Shown here piece after piece: positions 34,908 through 43,801 of a DNA stretch of 64,000 bases. Both the position numbers and the translations under genes were made by a program. Positions within the stretch are counted from its first letter, which is position 1; the number at the start of each line of letters is the position of its first letter. The notes below the pieces were generated by a model. That model made no database searches, was not told the origin of the DNA, and saw nothing but the letters and a program-made list of their open reading frames with translations. The stretch lies in assembly GCF_016735595.1 (NCBI RefSeq), contig NZ_JAERRB010000011.1, forward strand, positions 186,001 through 250,000, given 5' to 3'. Source of the DNA: Chryseolinea lacunae (GTDB taxonomy: Bacteria > Bacteroidota > Bacteroidia > Cytophagales > Cyclobacteriaceae).

Positions 34908-35232
34908 CGAGTGCAGCTTGCTATAATACCGCCGACAAGAAATTGAGTCCCCCGGCATTGTCGCCGAATACGTTACGTTCCCGTTGCCACGGAAATATGA
35001 CAAGGCTGTATTGTTGCCCCTGATTCTGATTATCCGGGATAGTTTTAACAATTGTGTAGAATAAGCCCGATGTTGATAATTCTGATTTTTTGAGATTAAC
35101 AAAACGCCATGGGCACAGGGCAGAGGGTGATGTTGTCAGGTCATTCTGAATTCCGGGAGTGAGATTAGTAGAATTATACTATGCCCGAAAAGCCACCCAT
35201 TAACGCGGGGCGCTTTAATTTTGTGTGTTGCT
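34908..35232. other. Intergenic region; TAATTTTG promoter box near its end
   Basis: No gene is supported in the first 300 nt. TAATTTTG at 35216-35223 matches TAnnTTTG and is only 9 nt before the small membrane protein start, so that transcript would be nearly leaderless. Confidence 0.4.
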
Positions 35233-35334
35233 ATGATGAAACGTTATTTAAAAATCACCATTTTCGTTGCCGGCGCGGCGCTATTGATCGGACTGGCCTT
35301 CATTGTTTATGTGCTAATGCTATTTGGCCACTGA
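35233..35334 (+). CDS. 33-residue membrane peptide
   Basis: The frame reads MMKRYLKITIFVAGAALLIG and continues with LAFIVYVLMLFGH: a basic start and one membrane span. A good -7 box lies just upstream. It overlaps the 3' end of the convergent HPP gene by 15 nt. No family recognised. Confidence 0.45.
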   Translation: MMKRYLKITIFVAGAALLIGLAFIVYVLMLFGH

Positions 35335-35922
35335 GCCCGCCTTTTTATATCTCCGCTTCCAGAACTTGAACCAATGCTTGTTCTTCGGATAGCTTCGGTG
35401 TGGAGTCGCGTTGTTGCAAAGCAGGGCCACAAAGAAAAGGATGAGAACACCCGAAAGCACAGGGCTGATCACATAGAAAAATCCCAACGACTGAATTTTG
35501 GCCGACCCGATGTTGGCAATCAACGCCGTGGCACCACCCGGCGGGTGCAGGGTCTTGGTGATCTGCATAAACACGATCGACAACGCCACCGATAGGGCAG
35601 AGGTGAGCCAGACTTCACCCGGGACCAGTTTGTGCACCAGCACACCCGTGAAGGCACAGATCACATGGCCGCCAATAAGATTTCGCGGTTGCGCCAGGGG
35701 GCTGTTAATAATACCATAGATAAGCACGGAGGAGGCCCCGAAGGAGCCGATTAAAAACAGGTTGTCAGATGCCGGCAGGTAGGTGCTGTTGAACAGCCCG
35801 ATAATTCCGATGCCTAGAAAAGCGCCCACGAACGTCCACAAATGTTCCTGGAAATCGACAAGCGTTTCCTGGTAAATGATCCGGCGGGCTTTGAAGATGT
35901 GTCGCTTAACGTGTCGTTTCAT
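35320..35922 (-). CDS. HPP-family integral membrane protein
   Basis: This 200-residue protein has about four to five membrane spans and the name-giving motif in KTLHPPGGATALIANIG, preceded by LIGSFGASSVLIYG and LAQPRNLIGGHVICAFTGVL. HPP proteins are proposed nitrite or small-anion transporters in cyanobacteria and chloroplasts, but the role in Bacteroidota is not known. ATG 35922 is chosen over a GTG seven codons upstream. The C terminus is strongly basic. Confidence 0.92.
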   Translation of the reverse strand: MKRHVKRHIFKARRIIYQETLVDFQEHLWTFVGAFLGIGIIGLFNSTYLPASDNLFLIGSFGASSVLIYGIINSPLAQPRNLIGGHVICAFTGVLVHKLVPGEVWLTSALSVALSIVFMQITKTLHPPGGATALIANIGSAKIQSLGFFYVISPVLSGVLILFFVALLCNNATPHRSYPKNKHWFKFWKRRYKKAGSVAK

Positions 35923-36084
35923 TGGCGATATTGCATCGACCACGCCAAGGTTGATGCTACTTGTTTTTTGAAGAAAATGATCGGCCGCTAAACTAGGTCG
36001 TGCTGGTTGTTAATCAAACGTCCATATCTCAGAGTTTATCGCATAATTATATCAGGGTAAATCCGGATATCGGAGTCTGAAAAC

Positions 36085-36276
36085 TTATCCCCGCTTCTCA
36101 CGCTTATCCTGCCCCGATACATTCGGACTCGACCGGTCGGGAGACACCCCTTTGCGCTTCCCTTGGTCGCTATCTGAACCAAAATTTCCGGCCTGTCCTT
36201 CGCCCTCGTCGGAGGTGGGTTTCTTGCTTTTACTTTCCGAACTGTGGCGCGGATGTTTTTTTTCTGTGGTGCTCAT
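36085..36276 (-). CDS. 63-residue disordered charged protein
   Basis: The product begins MSTTEKKHPRHSSESKSKKP and is almost entirely Ser, Lys, Asp, Gly and Pro. It has no hydrophobic core. Similar small polar proteins are frequent next to stress genes in this phylum. A longer frame from 36402 exists but its first part has different composition. Confidence 0.45.
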   Translation of the reverse strand: MSTTEKKHPRHSSESKSKKPTSDEGEGQAGNFGSDSDQGKRKGVSPDRSSPNVSGQDKREKRG

Positions 36277-36582
36277 TTTTTTTGTGTTTATGTACGCACT
36301 ACCCACACAAAAACGATACCCGGCAAACGTCTCGCTATGCTGCATTTTTTGCAGGCACCCGGATGTGTTCAGTAGAGAAAAGTCCCCGTAGCGCGTCCCC
36401 ATGCCTCACTTCGCCCGCTCATGCAGGGTTGAGATGGACAGCCGTTTTGAACGGCGGTGCCTGTGGTTTTCCTGAAAAAAGATGCCGGCGATTTTCATTA
36501 TTCAACGATTTATTGTTATTTGCTTAACAAAATATAAGTAAATGAAGTCGGATCGCATGGGCCAACACAAAGGAGGGAGCCA

Positions 36583-39267
36583 ATGAGCAAGCAACCGCCC
36601 TTCATACCTCCGCGCTGGGCCCTGAAGTTTCTGCTTGCCATTTGCCCGCCACACCTTGCCGAAGAGATCGAAGGCGACCTTTTGCAAACTTTCGCGCGCG
36701 ACTGCAGGCGGGTGGGTGAGCAACGCGCCCGCCGAAAATATGTGTGGAACGCCGTGCGCTATTGTCGCCCCGGCATTCTGCTTCGAAATTCATTTTCCTA
36801 TTCGTTAATCAACACCATCATGCTACGCAACTACATCCTCATCGCCATCCGGAATGTCACCAAAAACAAAGTGTTTTCAGGCATCAACATATTCGGGCTG
36901 GGCACGGGCCTAGCGGCATGCCTGCTCATCTTTCAGTTTGTGTCCTACGAACTGAGCTATGACACCTTCTTCGAAAATGCCGATCGCATCTATCGCATCA
37001 CCAACGATCGTTTTCAAAACGGCAAACTCATTCAACACGGCACCATCACCTATCCCACCATTGGCCCCACCATGGCCAAAGACTACCCGGAAATTGAACG
37101 CTACACGCGCCTCATGCCCGGCGGCGACCTCAACGTGAAGGTGAACGACAAAATGTTTCGTGGCGACAACTGCCATTTCGCAGATGAAAATTTCCTGTCC
37201 GTGTTCAGTTTTCCCCTGCGGGCCGGCGACCGCACCACCGCATTGAAAGATCCACATACCATCATGCTCACCGAAACCACGGCGCGAAAATTTTTCGGCG
37301 TCACCGACAACGCGTGGGCCGACGTGCTGGGCAAGACGTTGTATTGGGGAAACGACGAACAACCCTATAAGGTAACCGCCATCTGCGAGGATGTTCCCGA
37401 CAATTCGCACATTCAATTCAACGCACTTGTTTCCTACAGCACACTCCACAGCGGCGACGAAAAAGGTGCAGACATCAGCTGGACCTGGTCCGACTTCCGC
37501 CACTACATCGTGCTGAAGCCCGGCACCGATCCCAAAGCGTTGGAAAACAAATTCCCCGCCTTCAGCGACCGCTACTTCAAAGGCGATAAAGTATCGGGCA
37601 GCGTAGAAAAATTTTACCTGCAACCCCTCAAGAAAGCCCATCTGTATTCCGACTATGAATACGACATTGCGCGTACGGCCAGCGGCAAAGCCGTTTGGGC
37701 CATGCTGGTGGTGGCCGTGTTCATTTTGCTCATCGCGTGGATCAACTACATCAACCTCACCACCTCGCGCGCACTCGACCGCGCCAAAGAAGTGGGCTTG
37801 CGCAAAGTGATGGGTGCGCTCAAGTCGCAGCTCGTGCGCCAGTTCATTTTCGAATCCATACTCATCAGCATGCTGGCCTTTGTGGTGGCGTGGGTCATCG
37901 TGTTGGCGTCGCAGCAAAGTTTCAACACCATCATTGGCGCACAGCTGTCGTGGTGGGGCGTGCTCAGCAGCCTCAAGCCGACCACGGTGTTTATCCTCGC
38001 CGGTGTCATGATTGCTGGTGTCATACTCGCGGGCTTCTATCCCGCCTTTGTGCTGTCGTCCTATCAGCCGGCCACGGTGTTGAAAGGCAAGTTTCAACGG
38101 TCGTCGCGTGGCGGGCTGCTGCGCAAAGGGCTGGTTGTTTTTCAATTCACCGCGGCGGCAACGCTCATCACGGGCACGCTCATTGTGTCGCGCCAGTTGA
38201 AATTTATGAACGAGGCCGACCTGGGCATGAACCTCAGCCGTGTCATGATCGTGAGTCCACCGGAGCGCACGGCGTGGGACTCCACCTTCATCGAACGGGT
38301 AGAAAGCTATAAGGCAGAACTTGCGCAGTTGAACCAGGTGGTCAGCGTGTCCACCTCAAGCCAGCTGCCCGGGCAACGGTTGGGCCGGGCGTTTGGGCTG
38401 CGTCTTCGCGAGCAGCCATCCGAAGCGCACTACACCATGAGCTTCATGGGCGCCGACTATGCGCACTTCGACACCTATGGCGTGTCGCTGGTGGCCGGTC
38501 GTGGTTTCCGTCCCGCCGATCACCAGGCCGATTTCTCTAAGATCACCACGGCCATCCTAAACCAGAATGCTGTGGCGCTGTTGGGCATTGCCAACGCGCA
38601 GGAAGCCATCGGCAAAGACATCATCGATGGCGACGGCCACTGGGTCATCATCGGCGTGGTCAACAACTTTCACCAGGAGTCACTAAAGAAACCCATGGAG
38701 CCCATTGTGTTTCTGCCCACCTACAGCACCTACGCGTCCACGTCCATCAAAACAAACACGTCAACACCCCAGGCCCTGGTGGCCAGCGTAGAAAAGATCT
38801 ATCTGAAATTTTTCCCCGGCAACGTCTTTGAATACTCGTTCATCGAAGACCGCTACCGCTCACAATACAACGACGAAAATCGGTTTGCCAAAATCGTCAC
38901 CATCTTCACGGTGCTCGGCATCATGATCTCCTGCCTCGGCCTCATCGGACTTTCATCCTACACCGCCGTGCAGCGCACCAAAGAAATTGGCATACGCAAA
39001 GCCCTGGGCGCATCGCTGGCCAGCATCATCACCTTGCTGTCTGCCGATTTCATCCGCCTGGTCACCGTGGCCATCATCGTGGCCGTGCCGCTGGCCTACC
39101 TCGCCATGCAACAATGGCTTTCCAACTATCCCTATCGCATCGCGCTGCAATGGTTCCTGTTTGTGGTGCCCGCACTGCTCATCGTTATCATCGCCGCCAT
39201 CACCATCAGCTTTCAGGTTCTTAAAACCGCGCGCACCAACCCGGCCGACACCCTGAAATACGAATAA
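36583..39267 (+). CDS. MacB/FtsX-type ABC transporter permease with prefix domain
   Basis: This 894-residue permease starts with a short 'permease prefix' domain (about 1-80: PPRWALKFLLAICPPHLAEE, then IEGDLLQTFARDCRR), then has two copies of the MacB periplasmic core plus FtsX module. Membrane spans lie at about 100-125, 370-395, 420-450, 465-490, 510-535, 775-800, 825-850 and 865-890. The FtsX signatures RALDRAKEVGLRKVMGALKS and VQRTKEIGIRKALGASLASI are both present. Bacteroidota carry many such solo permeases, probably moving lipids, lipoproteins or peptides with an ATPase encoded elsewhere. No ATPase gene is adjacent. Confidence 0.93.
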   Translation: MSKQPPFIPPRWALKFLLAICPPHLAEEIEGDLLQTFARDCRRVGEQRARRKYVWNAVRYCRPGILLRNSFSYSLINTIMLRNYILIAIRNVTKNKVFSGINIFGLGTGLAACLLIFQFVSYELSYDTFFENADRIYRITNDRFQNGKLIQHGTITYPTIGPTMAKDYPEIERYTRLMPGGDLNVKVNDKMFRGDNCHFADENFLSVFSFPLRAGDRTTALKDPHTIMLTETTARKFFGVTDNAWADVLGKTLYWGNDEQPYKVTAICEDVPDNSHIQFNALVSYSTLHSGDEKGADISWTWSDFRHYIVLKPGTDPKALENKFPAFSDRYFKGDKVSGSVEKFYLQPLKKAHLYSDYEYDIARTASGKAVWAMLVVAVFILLIAWINYINLTTSRALDRAKEVGLRKVMGALKSQLVRQFIFESILISMLAFVVAWVIVLASQQSFNTIIGAQLSWWGVLSSLKPTTVFILAGVMIAGVILAGFYPAFVLSSYQPATVLKGKFQRSSRGGLLRKGLVVFQFTAAATLITGTLIVSRQLKFMNEADLGMNLSRVMIVSPPERTAWDSTFIERVESYKAELAQLNQVVSVSTSSQLPGQRLGRAFGLRLREQPSEAHYTMSFMGADYAHFDTYGVSLVAGRGFRPADHQADFSKITTAILNQNAVALLGIANAQEAIGKDIIDGDGHWVIIGVVNNFHQESLKKPMEPIVFLPTYSTYASTSIKTNTSTPQALVASVEKIYLKFFPGNVFEYSFIEDRYRSQYNDENRFAKIVTIFTVLGIMISCLGLIGLSSYTAVQRTKEIGIRKALGASLASIITLLSADFIRLVTVAIIVAVPLAYLAMQQWLSNYPYRIALQWFLFVVPALLIVIIAAITISFQVLKTARTNPADTLKYE

Positions 39268-39320
39268 AGCCCGGGCCTGTTCAATGCAGGCTTGGGATGA
39301 TTCAAACATTCGGAGAAAAA

Positions 39321-39427
39321 CGTGGGCGTGTCCCCGACCCGTCGGGGCCAGGCCGTCCATTCCAAGTCCTCGCCCCACGCACATGCCCCAGCGGCTGTGG
39401 GCTTTCCATTACCGTCCTTCACGCAGT
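39321..39427 (+). repeat. REP-like intergenic palindromic element
   Basis: The stretch from CGTGGGCGTGTCCCCGACCC to TTTCCATTACCGTCCTTCAC follows a layout I recall from many Bacteroidota intergenic regions: GGGCGTG, a GC palindrome (CCCCGAC/GTCGGGG), a GGCnGTCC-ATTCCAA segment, a second GC-rich part, then GGCTTTCCA and TCACGC. It lies right after the permease gene. Function unknown; it could act as a mobile palindrome or transcript end. Confidence 0.5.
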
Positions 39428-39628
39428 GTGTGTGCGGGCATGCCACCACGTTGAACCACCCGTCGACGATCGTTAGTGATACAAATGATCTCCCGAAGAA
39501 CCATGGTGTTCGTCGTGCGGATCACAATTGACCCTTTCGTAATCAAAAATATACGTACGCGTTTCCGTCGGGCTTGTATAAAACGTGGATGACCACACAA
39601 TTTTCTTTACCAGATTTCCATCATACGT

Positions 39629-39995
39629 TTACGCGAAATCTTGCAACGTCACGTTCGTGGGAGCGTTGTCGATTGTGTACTGGGCTTTCAGGGGATTGTT
39701 GGTTGAGAAAACACTCACCAGGGGAATATTATAATCCACCACCGGATAATTCACCATTCTGCCCACGGGAAAAAATGCGGGATTGCCTTACGGCATCGGC
39801 CAGCATCATAAACGGATTTTTCTTGGCGTCATAGGCCGAAGCCGGATATTCGGTGAATGGCGGCACGATATAGATGCGCGCCACATTATCTCCACTGTAC
39901 TCGAATAAACCAGCTCAAAGTTCACCGTAATCACCCGGCCTTAGTCTGGGTTGAATGTCAAATGCAGAAACGTGGCATGCTTACTCAGATGAGCC
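39629..39995 (-). pseudogene. Decayed gene with several frameshifts
   Basis: No frame is open throughout, yet coding-like pieces follow each other on the minus strand: HLSKHATFLHLTFNPD near 39985, a piece VITVNFELVYSS, then YSGDNVARIYIVPPFTEYPA continuing into KKNPFMMLADAV, and finally MVNYPVVDYNIPLVSVFSTN, ending with NAPTNVTLQDFA and a TAA at 39629. At least two frame changes are needed. It lies downstream of and in line with the T9SS gene. The family is not recognised. Confidence 0.5.
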
Positions 39996-40004
39996 AGCCA
40001 GGGC

Positions 40005-41927
40005 TTAGTTCTGCCGTACAATCACCTTGTGGTTAGTTTTGCCTTGTGCCGAGATGATGCGCAACGTATAGAACCCCGCAGGAACAGTTTCCGTTGCCAG
40101 CACCACGGGTTGAAAGGCGGCCGAAATCTGAGTCGTCTGGCGATACACTTCAAGACCCTGCAGGTTCACGAGGGCCAGCGTATATTGTGTTTGCGGCATG
40201 CGTATGAAATCGATATTCAACACATCGCCTTCCTGTGCAGGGTTGGGATAGACTGATACCGTAGGAACGGCTTGCGCGCCGGCATCCACACGAATCACCT
40301 TCAGCGGTGTCACCGTGCCGTCCACATCGGTTTGCGACAGGCGGTAGTAATAATAGGCTTCATACACAGCCGAGTCGATCACTTCGTAGCGATGCGATGT
40401 GCCCGATGTTCCGTTTCCATCCACCACGTTCAGCACATCGAATTGCATTCCGTCGAGCGAGCGCTCCAGCGTAAACAATTTGTTATGCGTTTCGGTGGCG
40501 GTGGCCCAGTTCAAAACAATGTGGCCTGTGGTGCGTTCGAACGCGCCGGCAAAATACACCAGCGATACGGGCAGCGGCGAAGGTCCCGCACTGGCACTAA
40601 TGCCCGAACCGTTAGTGCCCGAAGCAGCGCCGGCCTGGCTGTTGCAGGGGCTTGAGTTGTTGTTGCATCCGGCGGTTCCGTTGTTTGTGGTCGTGGTCAC
40701 GTTGGCTGGTGTGGCATTCGAATAGATGATGCGTCCCTGACCACCACCTCCGCCACCGCCGTGTGTCGCGCCGTCGTTGGTGGTTCCGCCGTTTGCGCCG
40801 TTTGCCTGTGCACCAATCGTACACGTGCCCACAACGCTGAAGCTCCCAACATCAAAAATGATAGAGCCACCGGCACCACCGCCGCCCATGCCGTCGTTGG
40901 CACCGCTGGCAGCGTTGAGGCCGTTGGCAGAAATGATGCGGCCGCCACACGATCCGGTAGTAACAATCTGTGTTGCTTTGATGAGGATGATGCCACCACC
41001 GTCGGCACCGGCCGAGCCTACGCTGTTGTTCTGGTGGGCACCACCGCCGCCGCCACCCATGAAGATGCGGCTCACACTAATTTGTGCATTCAGCGACAAG
41101 CCACCCTGGCCACCCACGGGTGTGGATGAACACAAGTAGCCTGGTCCGCCAAGACCACCAGCCGTCACGTTGCCGCCGCCACCGCCACCGGCATTGTGAC
41201 GATTTCCGCCACCACCGCCGTTCAGCGATTTGGCCCGGCCATATTGATAGGTTGTGCTCGTGTTTCTGTAAATGCTCTCGCCCTTTTCGCCACCCAACGT
41301 GGAGGTTGCTGTGCGATAGATAGCCTGACAATCTTCCGTGCCATCGGCAGCCGATGCTGCGCCGCCGCGAAAGCCCGCGCCGTTGGCGGTGATGTTGTGA
41401 TTGAGGGTGAGCGTGCCGTTCACGCGAATGGCCAGCACACCCCCCACGTTCCCATCCCAATCCAGTGCAGCCATGTCGGCCGTGGTGGTGTAGTTGGGGC
41501 TGCCGTAGACCCGATAGGAAATAATCTGCACCGCCGCGTTGGCGCCGGTGTTATAGGTGTAGGTTAAGGCCGGTGTGATGGTGATGGTGGTGGCCGTCTT
41601 GGCGGTGATGGTGCGCACTTCATAACGTCCGGCATTTCCAATGGCACTGAGGTTTCCAAAGTTCGTGTCGTCGTTTGTGTTCGCGCCAATCACATCGTCC
41701 TGCATTTGCATGATGATGAGCGTCTGCCCCACCGTGAACGTGTGGTTGGTTTCATTGATGTTCGACAACGTGAGCACGTTGCCCGCGATGCCTGTTACCT
41801 TGGCATAGGCATTCACTACTTGCGCATGAATGGCTGAGTGGCCAACAAGCAAAGTGGTAAAGAGGAGCGTAATGCCTCGCGCGATAGAAGACAAGGGTGA
41901 TGAGGTCGAAAGGCGTTGGCTAATCAT
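40005..41927 (-). CDS. Glycine-rich secreted protein with T9SS type A sorting domain
   Basis: This 640-residue protein has a signal peptide (ending near HAQVVNAY), an N-terminal beta-rich part (VTGIAGNVLTLSNINETNHT), a central Gly-rich region (about 220-450, with runs such as GGGGGGNVTAGG and GGGGGGGQGR) and a fibronectin-like segment followed by a type IX secretion C-terminal domain (VYPNPAQEGDVLNIDF to ISAQGKTNHKVIVRQN). It should be exported through the outer membrane by the T9SS and attached to or released from the cell surface. The Gly-rich part suggests an adhesive or structural role. ATG 41927 fits the signal peptide. Confidence 0.9.
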   Translation of the reverse strand: MISQRLSTSSPLSSIARGITLLFTTLLVGHSAIHAQVVNAYAKVTGIAGNVLTLSNINETNHTFTVGQTLIIMQMQDDVIGANTNDDTNFGNLSAIGNAGRYEVRTITAKTATTITITPALTYTYNTGANAAVQIISYRVYGSPNYTTTADMAALDWDGNVGGVLAIRVNGTLTLNHNITANGAGFRGGAASAADGTEDCQAIYRTATSTLGGEKGESIYRNTSTTYQYGRAKSLNGGGGGNRHNAGGGGGGNVTAGGLGGPGYLCSSTPVGGQGGLSLNAQISVSRIFMGGGGGGAHQNNSVGSAGADGGGIILIKATQIVTTGSCGGRIISANGLNAASGANDGMGGGGAGGSIIFDVGSFSVVGTCTIGAQANGANGGTTNDGATHGGGGGGGQGRIIYSNATPANVTTTTNNGTAGCNNNSSPCNSQAGAASGTNGSGISASAGPSPLPVSLVYFAGAFERTTGHIVLNWATATETHNKLFTLERSLDGMQFDVLNVVDGNGTSGTSHRYEVIDSAVYEAYYYYRLSQTDVDGTVTPLKVIRVDAGAQAVPTVSVYPNPAQEGDVLNIDFIRMPQTQYTLALVNLQGLEVYRQTTQISAAFQPVVLATETVPAGFYTLRIISAQGKTNHKVIVRQN

Positions 41928-42185
41928 TGTTATATTTTTTTGTTTGACCCCACGGGGATTCAAGCCGCCTATGCCAAAATTGATGCCAGATGATGTTGTT
42001 GTTTCGTAAGTATATTGATTAACAGTATGTTATGGTGAATATGTGGAGATAATGACACGCATCGAATAAGCTTGAAGGCATGTGTATTATCAAATCAGGA
42101 CAAGCCTTGGGAAAGAATCATGTAGGCTTGGGCAATTCCCGGCACCGCCCGATTTCTTAAAGAGGAGGGCCGTGCCGGACAATCC

Positions 42186-42776
42186 TCAACGACGCACGCA
42201 GAATTTGAAATGTGATACCCCCGGAGTTTCCACGGTAGCGATCTTTTCCAACTCAATGGTCGTGGTCAACACATCGTCGAAGAGACGCGTGCCGCCGCCC
42301 AGCACCACGTGGGCGATGTGAATGTGCAATTCGTCGAGGGCGCCGGCGCGAAGGTATTGGCGGCCCATGTCGCCGCCGCCCATCACCCAGATGTTTTGAT
42401 CGCCCGCTGCATTTCGTGCCAGGGTCAGCGCGGCGTCGGGTCCCGCAGTCACATAGGTGAAGCCTTCTACGCGTCTTGCCGGCACGTTGTGCGTCACCAC
42501 AAAGGTAGGCACAGCAAAGGGAGAGACACCACCCCACGCATCTTCAATCGCTGTGTGATAGGTTCGTCCGCCGGTGATCACCGCGCCAGATGTGTTCACG
42601 GTTTCTTCAAGCAAGGCCGCCGCCGCGTCTGTTTTGTCTTCAAAGATCCAGCGGTGAAGACGTTGGCCGCCTTCGCCAAGCGGGTTGGCTGTGCTGATGT
42701 TCGGGCCGGCAATGTATCCGTCAAGCGACATGGTGATGTCGAGGACCACGCGCGTTTTTGTGTTCTCGCTTTTCAT
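42186..42776 (-). CDS. Dihydrofolate reductase family (RibD C-terminal-like) protein
   Basis: This 196-residue protein has VVLDITMSLDGYIAGPNIST, GAVITGGRTYHTAIEDAWGG, IWVMGGGDMGRQYLRAGALD and ELHIHIAHVVLGGGTRLF, the DHFR/RibD-C pattern with the NADPH-binding GGG segment. It is a second member of the same family as the product at 18024-18584 but differs in sequence. The substrate is unknown. It is monocistronic; ATG 42776 is chosen because the first beta strand begins just after it. Confidence 0.9.
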   Translation of the reverse strand: MKSENTKTRVVLDITMSLDGYIAGPNISTANPLGEGGQRLHRWIFEDKTDAAAALLEETVNTSGAVITGGRTYHTAIEDAWGGVSPFAVPTFVVTHNVPARRVEGFTYVTAGPDAALTLARNAAGDQNIWVMGGGDMGRQYLRAGALDELHIHIAHVVLGGGTRLFDDVLTTTIELEKIATVETPGVSHFKFCVRR

Positions 42777-42870
42777 TTTGTGAGTAAATTGTTGACGATA
42801 CAAACCTATTCACACGGCGAAAAACAACGAAGGTGGCAACCGACAATAGTCGGGCGGTTTCCGGCAATTA

Positions 42871-43608
42871 TTACAGGTTGTGGTCGCGCAGCCAGCGCTC
42901 AACATCCACCACGTCTACACCACCCTGGTGAAGCAACGCGCGAATGGCACCGCAGTTTTCAATGCCGGCCAGCACAAGAATGGTCTTGCCCGGATTCTCT
43001 TGCGCTGCGCGGATGGCCACGTCGCTCATGTGTCTGGTCCAGAATCGCGCGCCGTCGGTGAAGGGCGCTCCTACAAATTCTTCGTAGAGTGTTTTCTTGC
43101 CGGACAGCACAAGATCGGTCTTGGCATTGTTCACATCCGCAGCCGTTTTCCAATACGCTTTCAAAACCGAATAGACATCGTCTTCATAACGATCTATGGT
43201 TTGGGCCAGCGTGGGTTGGGCTTTCTCAAAGTCGCCGATAGATTTGATGGTTGAATTCACCACGTTTGTAAAGTCGGGTTCATCGGGTTCGGCGGCGTAG
43301 GCTTTTCGTGCGTGGGCCTTCACATAGGGAAAGACCACTTGTGGATATTCGGCTTTGCTGGCGTGCACCTTTTGAGCACTCAATTCGGAGGGCGTCACAT
43401 CCAGCACCAGCACGTCGGGGGCGATGGCGCTGATAACTTCCTTGAGTTTGTCCACACCATAGGCCGGGGTGGTGGCGTGGTGGCGATAGAGGGTGGCCAC
43501 CACAAAAACTTTTGCAGGCGACGTGTTTTGTGCCTGTGTGGCAATAACAAACAACAGGGCGAAGACAAGAAAGGCATGGCGGGCGAGTTGACGGGCGTTT
43601 GTGTTCAT
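42871..43608 (-). CDS. Secreted protein with TraB/ChaN-like pattern, unassigned
   Basis: This 245-residue protein has a signal peptide (AFLVFALLFVIATQAQ) and an alpha/beta domain with AKVFVVATLYRHHATTPAYG near the start, VISAIAPDVLVLDVTPSEL and a late ENPGKTILVLAGIENCGAIR. An early His pair and a late glycine-containing strand are found in the TraB/GumN and ChaN-like groups, but this is only a resemblance. ATG 43608 fits the signal peptide. It diverges from the two-component pair to its right. Confidence 0.6.
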   Translation of the reverse strand: MNTNARQLARHAFLVFALLFVIATQAQNTSPAKVFVVATLYRHHATTPAYGVDKLKEVISAIAPDVLVLDVTPSELSAQKVHASKAEYPQVVFPYVKAHARKAYAAEPDEPDFTNVVNSTIKSIGDFEKAQPTLAQTIDRYEDDVYSVLKAYWKTAADVNNAKTDLVLSGKKTLYEEFVGAPFTDGARFWTRHMSDVAIRAAQENPGKTILVLAGIENCGAIRALLHQGGVDVVDVERWLRDHNL

Positions 43609-43801
43609 GGAGATAAAATTTAGTGAGACCCGAAACTGCACGTTCTCTTCGCCTCAAAAAAAACTATTCAACCGGCTGCCCCGAATATTCAACGCATGCC
43701 GCGTTCGACCCGTTAGTATGGAACCGTTGAAGAATAGCGGGCAACGGTTGAAGAGGTGACCGAATGTGACCGATTGTTTCTATTTTTAAGAGAGATTTTT
43801 T

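Noticed and set aside
36910-38145. 411-codon minus-strand frame
   Set aside because: It lies wholly inside the intact FtsX-type permease gene and its His/Gly-rich composition is that of an antisense shadow in high-GC coding DNA.
40612-41460. Repetitive Gly/Arg/Ser frames around the T9SS gene
   Set aside because: They are out-of-frame readings of the Gly-rich region of the T9SS protein, not separate genes, and the DNA is not a CRISPR or tandem array.
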